Below, one piece after another: positions 27,871 through 37,312 of a stretch of DNA of 64,000 nt. The stretch lies in NCBI GenBank assembly GCA_024640305.1, contig JAHEFG010000007.1:47450-111449 (forward strand), given 5' to 3'. Source of the DNA: Gammaproteobacteria bacterium. GTDB taxonomy: Bacteria; Pseudomonadota; Gammaproteobacteria; Steroidobacterales; Woeseiaceae. Within the stretch, counting starts at the first letter, position 1. The number at the start of each line of letters is the position of its first letter. The notes beneath the pieces were generated by a model. It was not told the DNA's origin and did no database searches. It was given only the letters and a program-made list of their open reading frames with translations. The position numbers were made by a program, and so were the translations under genes.

Positions 27871-28193
27871 AGGTCTGGGGCTAGTTCCTGGTCTTTGCGA
27901 ATTTCGCTGACGAGGTCATTCTCGAATTCCACGGAAACCCAGCGCTTAAAGGTCGCGTCTTCGCGGCCGATCTTGAGATAGTAAATGTATTCCCAGCGCG
28001 ATTTGTGGAACGGGTCGTCGATCATGGGAGTGCCCAGCAGAAATCGTACCTGGTTGCGCGTCATTCCGACCTCAACCTGGTCGAGGTCCTCCTGCTTAAC
28101 CAGGTTGCCCTGCGCAATATTGGATCTGTAAACGCAGCCGCTGGTAAGCGCCATCGTTGAAAAAATTAGTGCCAGAATTATTACATTTCGCAT
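27867..28193 (-). CDS. bamE: Outer-membrane assembly lipoprotein BamE
   Basis: A small lipoprotein of the BAM complex, which folds beta-barrel proteins into the outer membrane; BamE helps BamA-BamD contact. The 108 residues have a signal peptide with lipobox TSGC (Cys20) and the family motif VEVGMTRNQVRFLLGTPMIDDPFH followed by WEYIYYLKIG. ATG 28193 gives a standard short signal peptide; ATG 28214 has a slightly better ribosome-binding site and would add seven residues. It is divergent from fur, the conserved arrangement. Confidence 0.94.
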   Translation of the reverse strand: MRNVIILALIFSTMALTSGCVYRSNIAQGNLVKQEDLDQVEVGMTRNQVRFLLGTPMIDDPFHKSRWEYIYYLKIGREDATFKRWVSVEFENDLVSEIRKDQELAPDL

Positions 28194-28357
28194 AGTGTGT
28201 TTGCTTTCGAACATCGAATTCCGTGGGACTCTTGTATCCGCAAGTCGGGCATGGAGCTAGAGCCTAACTGCCAACTGCGTCATAATAGGCGGGAATCATA
28301 CCTTCTTGCCCGACGGCGCAACAGCCGTAATCACATTCCCGCGAAGAGACACAGTTC

Positions 28358-28780
28358 ATGGAGCAACGTAAGGAACTACGCAAAGCAGGTCTAAAGGTCA
28401 CGCTGCCCCGGCTCAAGATCCTGGAAATCTTTGAAAAATCCAAGCTCCGGCATTTGAGCGCGGAAGACATGTACAAGGAATTGCTTGATTCCAGCGAGGA
28501 TATCGGCCTGGCGACGGTGTACCGGGTGTTGACACAATTCGAGGCGGCCGGGCTCGTGACGCGGCACAATTTTGAAGGTGGTCATTCGGTGTTTGAGCTG
28601 GATGACGGCGAGCACCACGATCATATGGTCTGTGTCGAGTCGGGCGAGGTCATTGAATTTTTCAGTGAAGAGATTGAGGTTCTGCAGCGCGCTATGGCGA
28701 AGGAGCACGGCTTTGAGCTGCTCGATCACAATCTGGTCCTGTACGTGCGCCCCCTGCCAGAATCAGCGGACGACGACTAG
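28358..28780 (+). CDS. fur: Ferric uptake regulator
   Basis: A 140-residue iron-sensing repressor. It has the winged-helix DNA-binding domain (GLKVTLPRLKILEIF, DIGLATVYRVLTQFEAAGLV) and the metal/dimer domain with HHDHMVC and the histidine-rich sensor site. The CxxC structural-zinc pair of E. coli Fur is reduced to one Cys (CVES), as in pseudomonad Fur proteins. The gene is divergent from bamE and nearly abuts convergent recN, with one base between the stops. Confidence 0.96.
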   Translation: MEQRKELRKAGLKVTLPRLKILEIFEKSKLRHLSAEDMYKELLDSSEDIGLATVYRVLTQFEAAGLVTRHNFEGGHSVFELDDGEHHDHMVCVESGEVIEFFSEEIEVLQRAMAKEHGFELLDHNLVLYVRPLPESADDD

Positions 28781-28781
28781 C

Positions 28782-30464
28782 CTAGGCGCGTTTTTGCGCT
28801 GCTCCGGATAACATTTCGGCAGCGTGGTCGATGGTTTTCTGGGTAATATCAACGCCGCCCAGCATTCGCGCCAGCTCCTGTATGCGCTCTTCTTTGTTGA
28901 GAACCTGAACGCGCGTTCGGGTTGCCTTGCCGTCACTGACCTTACTGATGCGAAAATGTTGATCAGCGAGACTGGCCACTTGCGGCAGGTGAGTGACACA
29001 CAGGACTTGCCTGTTGGCACCCAGTTCGCGCAGACGATGGCCAACCATTTCGGCCACGCGACCTCCGACGCCGCTATCAACTTCGTCAAAGACCATGGTC
29101 GGAATAGCGCTGCCATCGCTGGCAATAACCTGGATTGCAAGGCTCATTCGCGACAACTCGCCACCGGATGCCACCCGCGACAAGGGCATTGGTTCCTGGC
29201 CTGGATTGGCGCTGATCAGGAAGTCGATTTCGTCGATACCCCATGGCTTGACGTCACCCTCTGCCAGCGCTGACAGCCGCACCTCGAAAACGCCGCCGGG
29301 CATGCCCAGCCCTGACATGGCTCCGGTGACAGCTGTCGAGAAGCTGGTTGCAGCGGATTTTCTGCCCGCGGACAGCGATTTGGCAAGCTTGGCGTACGCC
29401 GCCTTCGCTCTGGTGACTTGTGCTTCAAGCTCTTTGCCACGTTCTTCTGCATGGCTGAGCTCGTCGTGTTCGTCGCGCAGCCTGCTGCACAGTTCCTGTA
29501 ATTCGTCCGCTGTCGTTCGATGTTTACGCGCAACGGACTGAAGCGCATCCAGCCTATCCTCCACCCAATCCCGGCGCGACGGATCCATATCGATCGAGTC
29601 GCTATAGCGTTGCAGTGCGTCGCTGGCTTCGGCCACCTGGATGCTCGCGCTCTCGATCAATTCGAGAACAGGGGAAAGTGCCTCGTCAAATTCGACCAGT
29701 GCGCCGATTGAGCGGCTCGTTTCCGCCAGGAAACTGTTGGCATTGGCCGTGTCGTCTTCCGACAGCTTGCCAAGTGCGGTAGCTATGCCGTCTGCCAAAG
29801 CGCCGCTGTTTCTAAGCTTTTGCCGCTCGGCAAGCAATTCGGCAGCTTCGTTCGGCTTGACATCAAGCGCGTCCAGTTCCTGCAATTGAAACTCGAGCAG
29901 ATCCAGACGTGACGCGCGATCTGCATTGGCTGTCAGTAATGTATCAAGCCTGCCTTGCAGAGACCGCCACTGCTCAAAAGCTGCTTCGGTAGCGCGGCGC
30001 TTGTCCAGCAAATCGCCAAAAAAATCGAGTAAGTCTCTTTGCACTGGACGCCGGCCCAATGACTGGTGGAAATGTTGGCCGTGGATGTCCAGGAGCAGCT
30101 CACCAACAGATTTGAGTTGTTGCATCGTGACCGCATTGCCATTGATAAACGCCCGGGAACGCCCGTCCGCATTAATGACCCTTCGCAGCAGGCACTCACC
30201 GTCCTGATCGAGTGCTTGGGCATCCAGCCACGCACGAACCTCGGGCAGGACAGATATATCAAATTCAGCGCTGAATTCGGCGCGTGCAGCACCGCTGCGA
30301 ACCAGTTGGCTGCTGCCTCGTTCGCCAAGCACGAGTGAGACCGCATCCACGAGGATGGATTTGCCGGCACCGGTCTCACCGGTGAGCACCGTCATACCTG
30401 GCTCGAGCTCGACGTTGATCTGATCGACGATCGCGAAATCACGCACTTGTAAGCTGGTTAACAC
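28782..30464 (-). CDS. recN: DNA repair protein RecN
   Basis: A 560-residue SMC-like ATPase acting in double-strand-break repair. Walker A is GETGAGKS (about 29-36), the signature and Walker B region VASGGELSRMSLAIQVIA and MVFDEVDSGVGG lie near 435-480, and the middle is an interrupted coiled coil. The start is GTG with only AGG close by. It is 3 bases downstream of nadK, so both are probably co-transcribed. Confidence 0.95.
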   Translation of the reverse strand: MLTSLQVRDFAIVDQINVELEPGMTVLTGETGAGKSILVDAVSLVLGERGSSQLVRSGAARAEFSAEFDISVLPEVRAWLDAQALDQDGECLLRRVINADGRSRAFINGNAVTMQQLKSVGELLLDIHGQHFHQSLGRRPVQRDLLDFFGDLLDKRRATEAAFEQWRSLQGRLDTLLTANADRASRLDLLEFQLQELDALDVKPNEAAELLAERQKLRNSGALADGIATALGKLSEDDTANANSFLAETSRSIGALVEFDEALSPVLELIESASIQVAEASDALQRYSDSIDMDPSRRDWVEDRLDALQSVARKHRTTADELQELCSRLRDEHDELSHAEERGKELEAQVTRAKAAYAKLAKSLSAGRKSAATSFSTAVTGAMSGLGMPGGVFEVRLSALAEGDVKPWGIDEIDFLISANPGQEPMPLSRVASGGELSRMSLAIQVIASDGSAIPTMVFDEVDSGVGGRVAEMVGHRLRELGANRQVLCVTHLPQVASLADQHFRISKVSDGKATRTRVQVLNKEERIQELARMLGGVDITQKTIDHAAEMLSGAAQKRA

Positions 30465-30467
30465 TGC

Positions 30468-31361
30468 CTATCGAGCCGTCGTGTTTCGTCTGCGATTGTC
30501 GCGGCCCCAGAGCAGCTTGGATCGCAAGATGCCGTAGAAGTCGTATCCCGGGGGGTGGATCAAACGGATTCGTTTTTCGGCCGCGTTAATTGTCAGTTTG
30601 CCGTCTGCGTGAATAGGCCCGAGCGAATGTCCGTCGACCGCTATGTCAGCCTGCGTATCCTCGCGCTCAAGCAGTCGTATCTCGATTTCCTGTCCGGCGG
30701 CTATAACAATGGGCCTGTCGGCCAGAGTGTGCGGACAAATGGGTACTATAACCACGGCATCGAGCTGCGGTTCGATGATAGGCCCGCCACAACTGAGTGC
30801 GTAGGCCGTCGAGCCCGTGGGGGTTGCGACAATCAGACCGTCACCCGAATGAGTGTTGACGAACTGGCCCGCAACACTTGCTTCGATGTCTACCATGCGG
30901 CCAGTCCCGTGTCTCTGCAGAACCACGTCATTAAATGCTGTAGCGGAGATGGTTGTGCCATCTGCCAGCTTGAGTTTTGCATCGAGGAGGAGGCGCGCCT
31001 CAGTCGTGTATTCACCGCCCAGGACGTGATCGACGCTGGCGATCATGTCGCCCGGTGTCACGTCGGCAAGAAAACCGAGCCTGCCATGGTTGATGCCAAA
31101 CAAGGGAACACCGCTCTCGCGAACAAGGCCGCCTGCGTAGAGCATTGTACCGTCGCCGCCAATGGCGATCACGAGATCCGCACTGTCGGCGAGCTGCTCT
31201 GTGCTGACTCGCTCGACCGGCAGATCGAGGGTCATTTCCTCAGCGGCCAGCACCACAATACCAGCTTTTGTTAAATGCTCGATTAACAGTGTCATCGGCT
31301 CTGCGACGCGGGAATCGTCGTGCCGACCGACTATGGCCACTTTCTGAAACTCAACGTTCAT
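30468..31361 (-). CDS. nadK: NAD kinase
   Basis: Phosphorylates NAD to NADP with ATP, the only route to NADP. The 297 residues show the GGDGTML motif (about 67-73), NHGRLGFLAD and TPTGSTAYALSCGGPII, all diagnostic. It is the first gene of the nadK-recN pair and is divergent from hrcA; this order is common in bacteria that keep hrcA. Confidence 0.96.
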   Translation of the reverse strand: MNVEFQKVAIVGRHDDSRVAEPMTLLIEHLTKAGIVVLAAEEMTLDLPVERVSTEQLADSADLVIAIGGDGTMLYAGGLVRESGVPLFGINHGRLGFLADVTPGDMIASVDHVLGGEYTTEARLLLDAKLKLADGTTISATAFNDVVLQRHGTGRMVDIEASVAGQFVNTHSGDGLIVATPTGSTAYALSCGGPIIEPQLDAVVIVPICPHTLADRPIVIAAGQEIEIRLLEREDTQADIAVDGHSLGPIHADGKLTINAAEKRIRLIHPPGYDFYGILRSKLLWGRDNRRRNTTAR

Positions 31362-31466
31362 TTGTTCGTCCGAGAACCCTCTTGACCCACCGCCAAGCCA
31401 TTGCTAGCGTGTCGAAAGATACCCTAACACAGCGAGTAGTTTGCGAAATTTTCGTATTTCTTGCGA

Positions 31467-32519
31467 ATGTCTTCAGAAGCAATCACGACTCCACCTACTG
31501 ATCGCGCCCAACACTTGTTGCGCGTCCTGATCCAGCGTTATATCCGTGACGGTCAGCCGGTCGGTTCGCGCACGCTGTCAAAAGATTCCGGTCTGGATCT
31601 GAGTCCGGCGACTATTCGCAATGTCATGTCCGATCTCGAAGATATGGGCATGGTGTCAGCTCCGCATACTTCAGCAGGACGCGTTCCTACACCGAAAGGC
31701 TACCGCCTGTTTGTCGATACCCTGGTTCGTTATCGACCACCCAAGGACGATGATATCGATATGTTGCGTTCGCAGATTCGCCGCAAGGTCGACGATGCGG
31801 GTGCCCTGGTCGTCTCGGTGTCGAATATGTTGTCACAATTCACAAGCCTGGCCGGCGTCGTGACTGTGCCACGCGGGCAGCACGCGGCATTGCGGCAGAT
31901 TGAGTTTCTGCCACTTTCGGAGAATAGAATTCTTGCCATTCTTGTGATCAACGATCGCGAGGTTCAAAACCGGATTTTGCACACCGATCGCAATTATTCC
32001 GCCTCAGAGCTGCAACAGGCAGCGAATTTCATTAACCAGCACTATGCCGGGGTCGAGATGCCGCAGGTCAGGGAGCAGTTGCTGACTGAGCTGGAGTCCA
32101 CCAGGGAGTCAATGAACAAAGCAATGCACGACATTATTTCGGTCGCGCATTCCGCGATGGGAGGGTCAGACCAGCCGGATGGCGAATATGTTCTGGCTGG
32201 AGAAACGAACCTGATGGGATTTGCAGAGCTATCGGATGTCGATACCCTGCGGCGGCTTTTCGAGGCCTTCTCGCGCAAGCAACAAATCCTGGATCTGCTC
32301 GACAGGAGTATTAATGCAGATGGTGTGCAGGTTTTCATTGGCGAGGAGTCGGGGTACCGAATCCTGGATGACTGTAGCGTCGTTACGGCGCCTTACAAGC
32401 TGGATGACGATACGATCGGTGTCCTTGGGGTCATCGGGCCCACGCGAATGGCCTACGATCGCGTAGTGCCCATTGTGGACATAACGGCGCGTTTGCTCAG
32501 GTCTGCGCTTAGTTCCTAG
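31467..32519 (+). CDS. hrcA: Heat-inducible transcription repressor HrcA
   Basis: A repressor that binds CIRCE elements and is kept active by GroEL. The 350 residues have the N-terminal winged-helix domain (RTLSKDSGLDLSPATIRNVMSDLEDMG), the HTSAGRVPTPKGYRLFVD motif and the GAF-like C-terminal domain (ETNLMGFAEL, VVTAPYKLDDDTIGVLGVIGPTRM). ATG 31467 is preferred over TTG 31461. It is followed by grpE-dnaK-dnaJ. No CIRCE repeat (TTAGCACTC-N9-GAGTGCTAA) is visible before hrcA or grpE, so its target may be elsewhere, such as groESL. Confidence 0.95.
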   Translation: MSSEAITTPPTDRAQHLLRVLIQRYIRDGQPVGSRTLSKDSGLDLSPATIRNVMSDLEDMGMVSAPHTSAGRVPTPKGYRLFVDTLVRYRPPKDDDIDMLRSQIRRKVDDAGALVVSVSNMLSQFTSLAGVVTVPRGQHAALRQIEFLPLSENRILAILVINDREVQNRILHTDRNYSASELQQAANFINQHYAGVEMPQVREQLLTELESTRESMNKAMHDIISVAHSAMGGSDQPDGEYVLAGETNLMGFAELSDVDTLRRLFEAFSRKQQILDLLDRSINADGVQVFIGEESGYRILDDCSVVTAPYKLDDDTIGVLGVIGPTRMAYDRVVPIVDITARLLRSALSS

Positions 32520-32547
32520 CCCCGGCAACGGTTTTTCTGTCATAGCT

Positions 32548-32574
32548 CTTGATATTTGTGGCCGTGTCCCCACA
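32548..32574 (+). promoter_or_regulatory. Sigma-32-type heat-shock promoter before grpE
   Basis: CTTGAT (32548-32553), 14 bases, CCCCACA (32568-32574), close to the RpoH consensus CTTGAA-N13-17-CCCCATNT. It lies 42 bases before the grpE start. Confidence 0.75.
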
Positions 32575-32615
32575 CTTCACAGTTCATTTGAATAGGCCAA
32601 CGCAATGGGGAACCG

Positions 32616-33185
32616 ATGCCAATGAATGGACAACCCGATAGTCCCGAAGTCGAATCCGAGGATGTAAATCCCGAGCTTGAAGCAGACGCTGACACTGATA
32701 CGCCGAAAGAGGTGGATGTCGATGCTGCGTTAGCCGAATTGCAGGCGAAAGCCGACGAGAACTGGGACCTTTACTTGCGCTCGGCCGCTGAAGTCGAAAA
32801 TGTCCGTAAGCGTGGTGTTCGTGATGTCGAGCATGCGCGCAAATATGCGCTCGAGAGCTTTAGTAAAGAACTGCTCGACGTCAGGGATAGTCTTGAGTTG
32901 GGATTAGGCGCCGCGGATGCCGCCGATGTTGAGAGCATCGTAGCTGGCAGCCAGGCAACACTGAAGTTACTGACCACAACTTTTGAACGTTTCGGCTTGG
33001 TCGAGTTGGACCCTGAGGGCGAGCCTTTCGATCCGGAATTTCACGAAGCCATGACCATGCAGCCGTCGGCCGATGCCGAGCCTGGTTCGGTTTTGACTGT
33101 GATTCAGAAGGGTTACACGCTCAATGGGCGTCTCCTGCGTCCGGCGCGGGTCATCGTTGCGGCAGAACCGGTCGATCCTGAATAG
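32616..33185 (+). CDS. grpE: Nucleotide exchange factor GrpE
   Basis: The exchange factor that removes ADP from DnaK and acts as a thermosensor. The 189 residues have an acidic disordered N-terminus (about 1-35), a long helix (about 36-85, with AAEVENVRKRGVRDVEHARKY) and the C-terminal beta domain with EFHEAMTM and VLTVIQKGYTLNGRLLRPARVIVA. GGGGA lies a few bases before the ATG, and a sigma-32-type promoter directly upstream fits heat induction. Confidence 0.96.
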   Translation: MPMNGQPDSPEVESEDVNPELEADADTDTPKEVDVDAALAELQAKADENWDLYLRSAAEVENVRKRGVRDVEHARKYALESFSKELLDVRDSLELGLGAADAADVESIVAGSQATLKLLTTTFERFGLVELDPEGEPFDPEFHEAMTMQPSADAEPGSVLTVIQKGYTLNGRLLRPARVIVAAEPVDPE

Positions 33186-33280
33186 CTGAAAAAGGGCTCG
33201 GATTGGCTTGAAACAGCCTCGCTCGGCCCCACCTCACAGCCAGATTTGCAGTATTTGTTAAAGAATTCGGAGTAAGAAAC

Positions 33281-35200
33281 ATGGGAAAAGTGATTGGTAT
33301 TGACCTCGGTACCACCAACTCCTGCGTAGCAGTGATGGAAGGTGATACACCCAAGGTTATAGAAAACAGCGAGGGTGATCGCACGACGCCGTCGATTGTC
33401 GCGTTCAGTAAAGACGACCAGGTGCTCGTCGGCCAGTCGGCCAAGCGGCAGGCTGTGACGAACCCGACCAACACCTTGTTTGCTGTCAAACGACTCATTG
33501 GTCGGCGTTTTAAAGATGATGTTGTGCAGCGCGATATCGATATGGTGTCGTACAAGATTGTCGAGGCGGATAACGGTGATGCCTGGGTTGAAGCCAACGG
33601 CAAGAAAATGGCTCCGCCGGAGATCTCCGCGCGCGTGTTGATGAAGATGAAGAAGACTGCTGAGGATTATCTCGGCGAAAGCGTTACTGAGGCCGTTGTT
33701 ACGGTTCCGGCTTACTTCAACGACTCGCAACGCCAGGCTACCAAGGACGCCGGCAAGATTGCGGGTCTCGATGTCAAACGCATTATAAATGAGCCCACAG
33801 CTGCGGCGTTGGCTTATGGTATGGACAAGAAGCGCGGTGACGCGAAGATTGCGGTCTTCGATCTTGGTGGTGGCACGTTTGATGTTTCAATCATTGAAAT
33901 TGCAGAAGTGGACGGCGAACATCAGTTTGAAGTGCTGGCGACCAACGGCGATACGTTCCTCGGTGGTGAGGACTTCGACATGCGCGTTATCCAGTATCTG
34001 ACTTCCGAGTTCGAGCGCGAGAGCGGTATCGATGTCACGAAGGATCCGCTGGCGATGCAGCGCGTCAAAGAGGCTTCGGAAAAAGCGAAGATCGAGCTAT
34101 CGTCTCAGCAGCAGACTGAGGTCAACTTGCCGTACATCACGGCTGATGCGAGCGGGCCAAAGCACCTGACCATTAAACTCACGCGTGCCAAGCTCGAATC
34201 TCTCGTAGACGAACTCATCACGCGGACAATTGGGCCGTGCAAGGTCGCGCTTAAGGATGCCGGTCTCAAGGTCAACGAAATTGACGACGTTATTCTCGTC
34301 GGTGGCCAGACTCGTATGCCCAAGGTTCAGGAAGAAGTGCAGAATTTCTTCGGCAAGGAGCCGCGTAAGGATGTGAACCCGGATGAAGCTGTGGCGCTCG
34401 GCGCTGCGATTCAGGGCGGTGTGCTCTCTGGTGAAGTCAAAGATGTCTTGTTGCTGGATGTTACGCCGCTGTCTCTTGGTATCGAAACGCTTGGCGGTGT
34501 CATGACGAAGTTGATAGACAAGAACACCACCATTCCGGCAAATGCCGAACAGGTGTTCTCGACGGCAGATGACAATCAAACGGCCGTGACTATTCACGTT
34601 CTGCAAGGCGAGCGCGAGCGATCGGTGGACAACAAGTCCCTGGGACGATTTGATTTGGCGGATATTCCACCGGCGCCGCGAGGCATGCCCCAGATTGAGG
34701 TGACTTTCGATATAGACGCGAACGGTATTCTCAATGTGTCAGCTAAAGACAAGGCGACGGGCAAGAGCCAGAATATCGTAATCAAGGCTTCGAGCGGTTT
34801 GTCGGATGACGAGATCGAAACTATGGTCTCGGACGCCGAAAGTCATGCAGAAGAGGATCGCAAGTTCCGCGAGCTCGTCGATGCGCGTAACCAGGCAGAT
34901 GGCCTGATCCACGCATCAGAAAAGACGCTTAAAGAGCTCGGTGAAAAGGCAAGCAGCGAAGAACGGCTCAATATCGAAAATGCCATTTCGGATCTGAAGT
35001 CTGCTCTGGAGAAAGACGATTTAGAAGCGTTGCAGACGAAGACAGCGGCGTTGGCCGATGCGTCCGGGACTTTGGCGCAGAAACTGTACGCTGAACAAGC
35101 AGAGCAGGAGGCAGGTGATGAGTCTACGGAGTCTTCGGGTGAAGACGTTGTTGACGCAGAGTTTGAGGAAGTAGACGACGACAAGTCGAAGTCCAAGTAG
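33281..35200 (+). CDS. dnaK: Chaperone DnaK (Hsp70)
   Basis: The 639-residue Hsp70 chaperone. It starts [17 protein letters not shown] with the phosphate loop, has [13 protein letters not shown], the [11 protein letters not shown] adenosine-binding part, the [15 protein letters not shown] linker and substrate-binding domain, and ends in the acidic tail [15 protein letters not shown] precedes the ATG by 9 bases. It works with DnaJ and GrpE encoded next to it. The grpE-dnaK gap is 95 bases without a clear second heat-shock promoter. Confidence 0.98.
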   Translation: MGKVIGIDLGTTNSCVAVMEGDTPKVIENSEGDRTTPSIVAFSKDDQVLVGQSAKRQAVTNPTNTLFAVKRLIGRRFKDDVVQRDIDMVSYKIVEADNGDAWVEANGKKMAPPEISARVLMKMKKTAEDYLGESVTEAVVTVPAYFNDSQRQATKDAGKIAGLDVKRIINEPTAAALAYGMDKKRGDAKIAVFDLGGGTFDVSIIEIAEVDGEHQFEVLATNGDTFLGGEDFDMRVIQYLTSEFERESGIDVTKDPLAMQRVKEASEKAKIELSSQQQTEVNLPYITADASGPKHLTIKLTRAKLESLVDELITRTIGPCKVALKDAGLKVNEIDDVILVGGQTRMPKVQEEVQNFFGKEPRKDVNPDEAVALGAAIQGGVLSGEVKDVLLLDVTPLSLGIETLGGVMTKLIDKNTTIPANAEQVFSTADDNQTAVTIHVLQGERERSVDNKSLGRFDLADIPPAPRGMPQIEVTFDIDANGILNVSAKDKATGKSQNIVIKASSGLSDDEIETMVSDAESHAEEDRKFRELVDARNQADGLIHASEKTLKELGEKASSEERLNIENAISDLKSALEKDDLEALQTKTAALADASGTLAQKLYAEQAEQEAGDESTESSGEDVVDAEFEEVDDDKSKSK

Positions 35201-35226
35201 ACTGCGGCACTTTAAGAGCAACTTGA

Positions 35227-35249
35227 GGGCGCCGCTTGCGGCGCCCGGT
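35227..35249 (+). terminator. Hairpin between dnaK and dnaJ
   Basis: GGGCGCC, loop GCTTGC, GGCGCCC, with a short GGTCTTT after it. The T-tract is weak, so partial termination or mRNA 3'-end protection is more likely than full termination; it could set a higher level of dnaK than dnaJ. Confidence 0.5.
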
Positions 35250-35260
35250 CTTTAGAAGCC

Positions 35261-36388
35261 ATGGCAAAACGCGATTACTACGAAGTACTTGGGGTATCTC
35301 GAACGGCATCTGCCGATGAGATCAAGAAGTCCTATCGTCGGCTTGCAATGAAGCACCACCCCGACAGAAACAAGGACGACTCAAGTGCCGAAGGTAAGTT
35401 CAAGGAGGCCAAGGAAGCCTACGAAGTCCTGAGCAATGCCGAAAAGCGATCTACCTATGATCGATTCGGGCACGATGGTCTTAGCGCACAGCAAGGCGGT
35501 GGGCAAGGATTCGGTGCCGAAGGGTTTGGCGACATTTTTGGCGACGTGTTTGGCGATATTTTTGGCGGCGGTGGCCGGCAGCGCAGCGCCCAGGTATTCC
35601 GGGGTGCTGATCTGGGCTACGAGTTGCGGCTGGACCTTGAAAAGGCAGTTCGCGGCGATTCCGTAACCATCGAAGTGCCGACACAGGTTGCGTGTGAGAC
35701 CTGCGATGGCAGCGGCGCAAAGAAAGGCACGGACCCGGTTACTTGTAGCACTTGCGGTGGAGCCGGCCAGGTGCGCATGCAGCAGGGCTTTTTCTCGATT
35801 CAACAAACCTGTCCGGCGTGTAAGGGTGCCGGCACGACTATTGGCGACCCTTGTGACGATTGCCACGGGCGAGGACGCATCCGCAAGACCAAAACCCTGT
35901 CCGTTAAAGTCCCGGCCGGCGTCGATGACGGTGACCGCATTCGACTGTCCGGTGAGGGTGAGGCAGGGCGTAACGGCGGCCCGCCGGGCGACCTTTACGT
36001 CGAGATTCGCGTCAACCCTCACAAGTTGTTTACTCGTGAGGGCGCGAACTTGGCTTGTGAAGTCCCTATCAGTATCGGCAAAGCGACTCTTGGTGGTGAG
36101 GTAGAGTTGCCGACGCTTAATGGCAATGTATCTTTGAAAGTGCCCGCCGGTACACAGTCGGGTAAGACCTTCCGGCTCAGGGGTAAAGGCGTCGTCACAG
36201 TGCGGGATTCGCGGACGGGCGATCTGTTCGCCAAGGTGCTGGTGGAAACACCTGTCAATCTCACATCTGAGCAAAAGGATCTCCTCAGCAAATTCGAGGA
36301 GTCTGTTCAGGAAGGTGGCGAAAAACACAGCCCTCGAGCAGGTGGCTGGCTCGATACGGTAAAGCGCTTTTTCGATCGTATTAGCTAG
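35261..36388 (+). CDS. dnaJ: Chaperone DnaJ (Hsp40)
   Basis: The J-protein that stimulates DnaK ATPase activity and delivers substrates. The 375 residues carry the J domain with HPD (MKHHPDRNK, about residue 32), a Gly/Phe linker with three [13 protein letters not shown] turns, four zinc-binding repeats ([32 protein letters not shown]) and the two C-terminal beta domains. It follows dnaK by 60 bases across a hairpin. Confidence 0.98.
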   Translation: MAKRDYYEVLGVSRTASADEIKKSYRRLAMKHHPDRNKDDSSAEGKFKEAKEAYEVLSNAEKRSTYDRFGHDGLSAQQGGGQGFGAEGFGDIFGDVFGDIFGGGGRQRSAQVFRGADLGYELRLDLEKAVRGDSVTIEVPTQVACETCDGSGAKKGTDPVTCSTCGGAGQVRMQQGFFSIQQTCPACKGAGTTIGDPCDDCHGRGRIRKTKTLSVKVPAGVDDGDRIRLSGEGEAGRNGGPPGDLYVEIRVNPHKLFTREGANLACEVPISIGKATLGGEVELPTLNGNVSLKVPAGTQSGKTFRLRGKGVVTVRDSRTGDLFAKVLVETPVNLTSEQKDLLSKFEESVQEGGEKHSPRAGGWLDTVKRFFDRIS

Positions 36389-36423
36389 CCTGGGAGCCGT
36401 TTATCGACGTTATCAAGATCGGT

Positions 36424-37134
36424 ATGGCAGGTTCTGGTCGTATGGGTTTGGCTATCGTCCGCGCGCTGCAAGATCAGGAAGGTCTCTGCCTTTCCAGTAT
36501 GTGGGTGCGCGAAGGCCAGTCGATCGATAACCTTGCCAATGACGTACTCGTCACCTCCATCATCAATCAAGTAGCTGATGCCGCAGATGTGCTTATCGAT
36601 TTCAGCTTGCCGGAGGGTACGGTTGAGGTTGTCGCTGCCGCGCTGCGCTACAAGAAGCCGCTGGTCTGCGGCGTTAGCGGGCTAAGCGGGGCTCAAAATG
36701 CCGACCTTGACGCGCTGGCGAAAGTCGTTCCTGTTGTTTACGACCGCAACATGAGCCTTGGCGTGGCCGTTCTCGAACGTATCGTCCAGCAGGCTGCCGA
36801 ATCGCTGGGAGAGGGCTTCGCGGTTGAGATTCAGGAAACTCACCACGTACACAAGCTTGATGCGCCGTCGGGAACCGCACTAAAGCTCGGCGAAGTCGTG
36901 TCGGCAGCGCGCGGTACCGATCCTGGCGAAATCCAATATGACGTGCAGCGGCGCGGCGAAGTGCCCGGCGAGCACACGGTTATTTTGTCCTCGCCCAATG
37001 AGTCGCTAACCCTTGGCCACAGCGTTACGACACGGCGGGTTTTCGCCGAGGGCGCCATACGGGCTGCACGTTGGGTTACTGGCCAGAGACCGGGCCGCTA
37101 TCAAATGCGTCATGTGCTTTTCGGCAATTCATGA
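36424..37134 (+). CDS. dapB: 4-hydroxy-tetrahydrodipicolinate reductase
   Basis: Reduces hydroxy-tetrahydrodipicolinate with NAD(P)H in the diaminopimelate/lysine pathway. The protein shows the nucleotide loop GMAGSGRMG, ETHHVHKLDAPSGTA with the catalytic His and Lys, and a short form (about 240 residues) like that of xanthomonads, missing about 20 residues before EHT. ATG 36424 is the only canonical start but cuts off the first Rossmann strand: the codons before it read VIKIG, as in homologues. GGAG at 36393 sits 6 bases before an in-frame ATC at 36403, so translation may begin there at an unusual codon. It follows dnaJ closely. Confidence 0.9.
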   Translation: MAGSGRMGLAIVRALQDQEGLCLSSMWVREGQSIDNLANDVLVTSIINQVADAADVLIDFSLPEGTVEVVAAALRYKKPLVCGVSGLSGAQNADLDALAKVVPVVYDRNMSLGVAVLERIVQQAAESLGEGFAVEIQETHHVHKLDAPSGTALKLGEVVSAARGTDPGEIQYDVQRRGEVPGEHTVILSSPNESLTLGHSVTTRRVFAEGAIRAARWVTGQRPGRYQMRHVLFGNS

Positions 37135-37239
37135 ACGCGATGTATGACGATTGCTAAAAAAACTCTCGATTAGCTATAGCGCCCAAAGTCCCTCTTAAGT
37201 AAACTACGCCGGATCGCTTAGCGGTCAGCGAAATCACGA

Positions 37240-37265
37240 GCGGAAGGCCATGTCCTTCCGCTTTT
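37240..37265 (+). terminator. Hairpin terminator or attenuator before carA
   Basis: An 8-bp stem (GCGGAAGG, loop CCATGT, CCTTCCGC) followed by TTTT. It may end the dnaK-dnaJ-dapB transcript, or attenuate carAB if a promoter lies further upstream in the 178-base gap. I see no clear anti-terminator. Confidence 0.65.
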
Positions 37266-37312
37266 GTGCATCTGAATTTGGTAATCAGACTATAGAAAGT
37301 CGAGGATCGCTG

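Noticed and set aside
30555..31274. 239-codon open frame antisense to nadK
   Set aside because: nadK is diagnostic on the other strand; no start signals here.
35381..36328. 315-codon open frame antisense to dnaJ
   Set aside because: It mirrors the codon pattern of dnaJ, has no ribosome-binding site and no recognisable domain.
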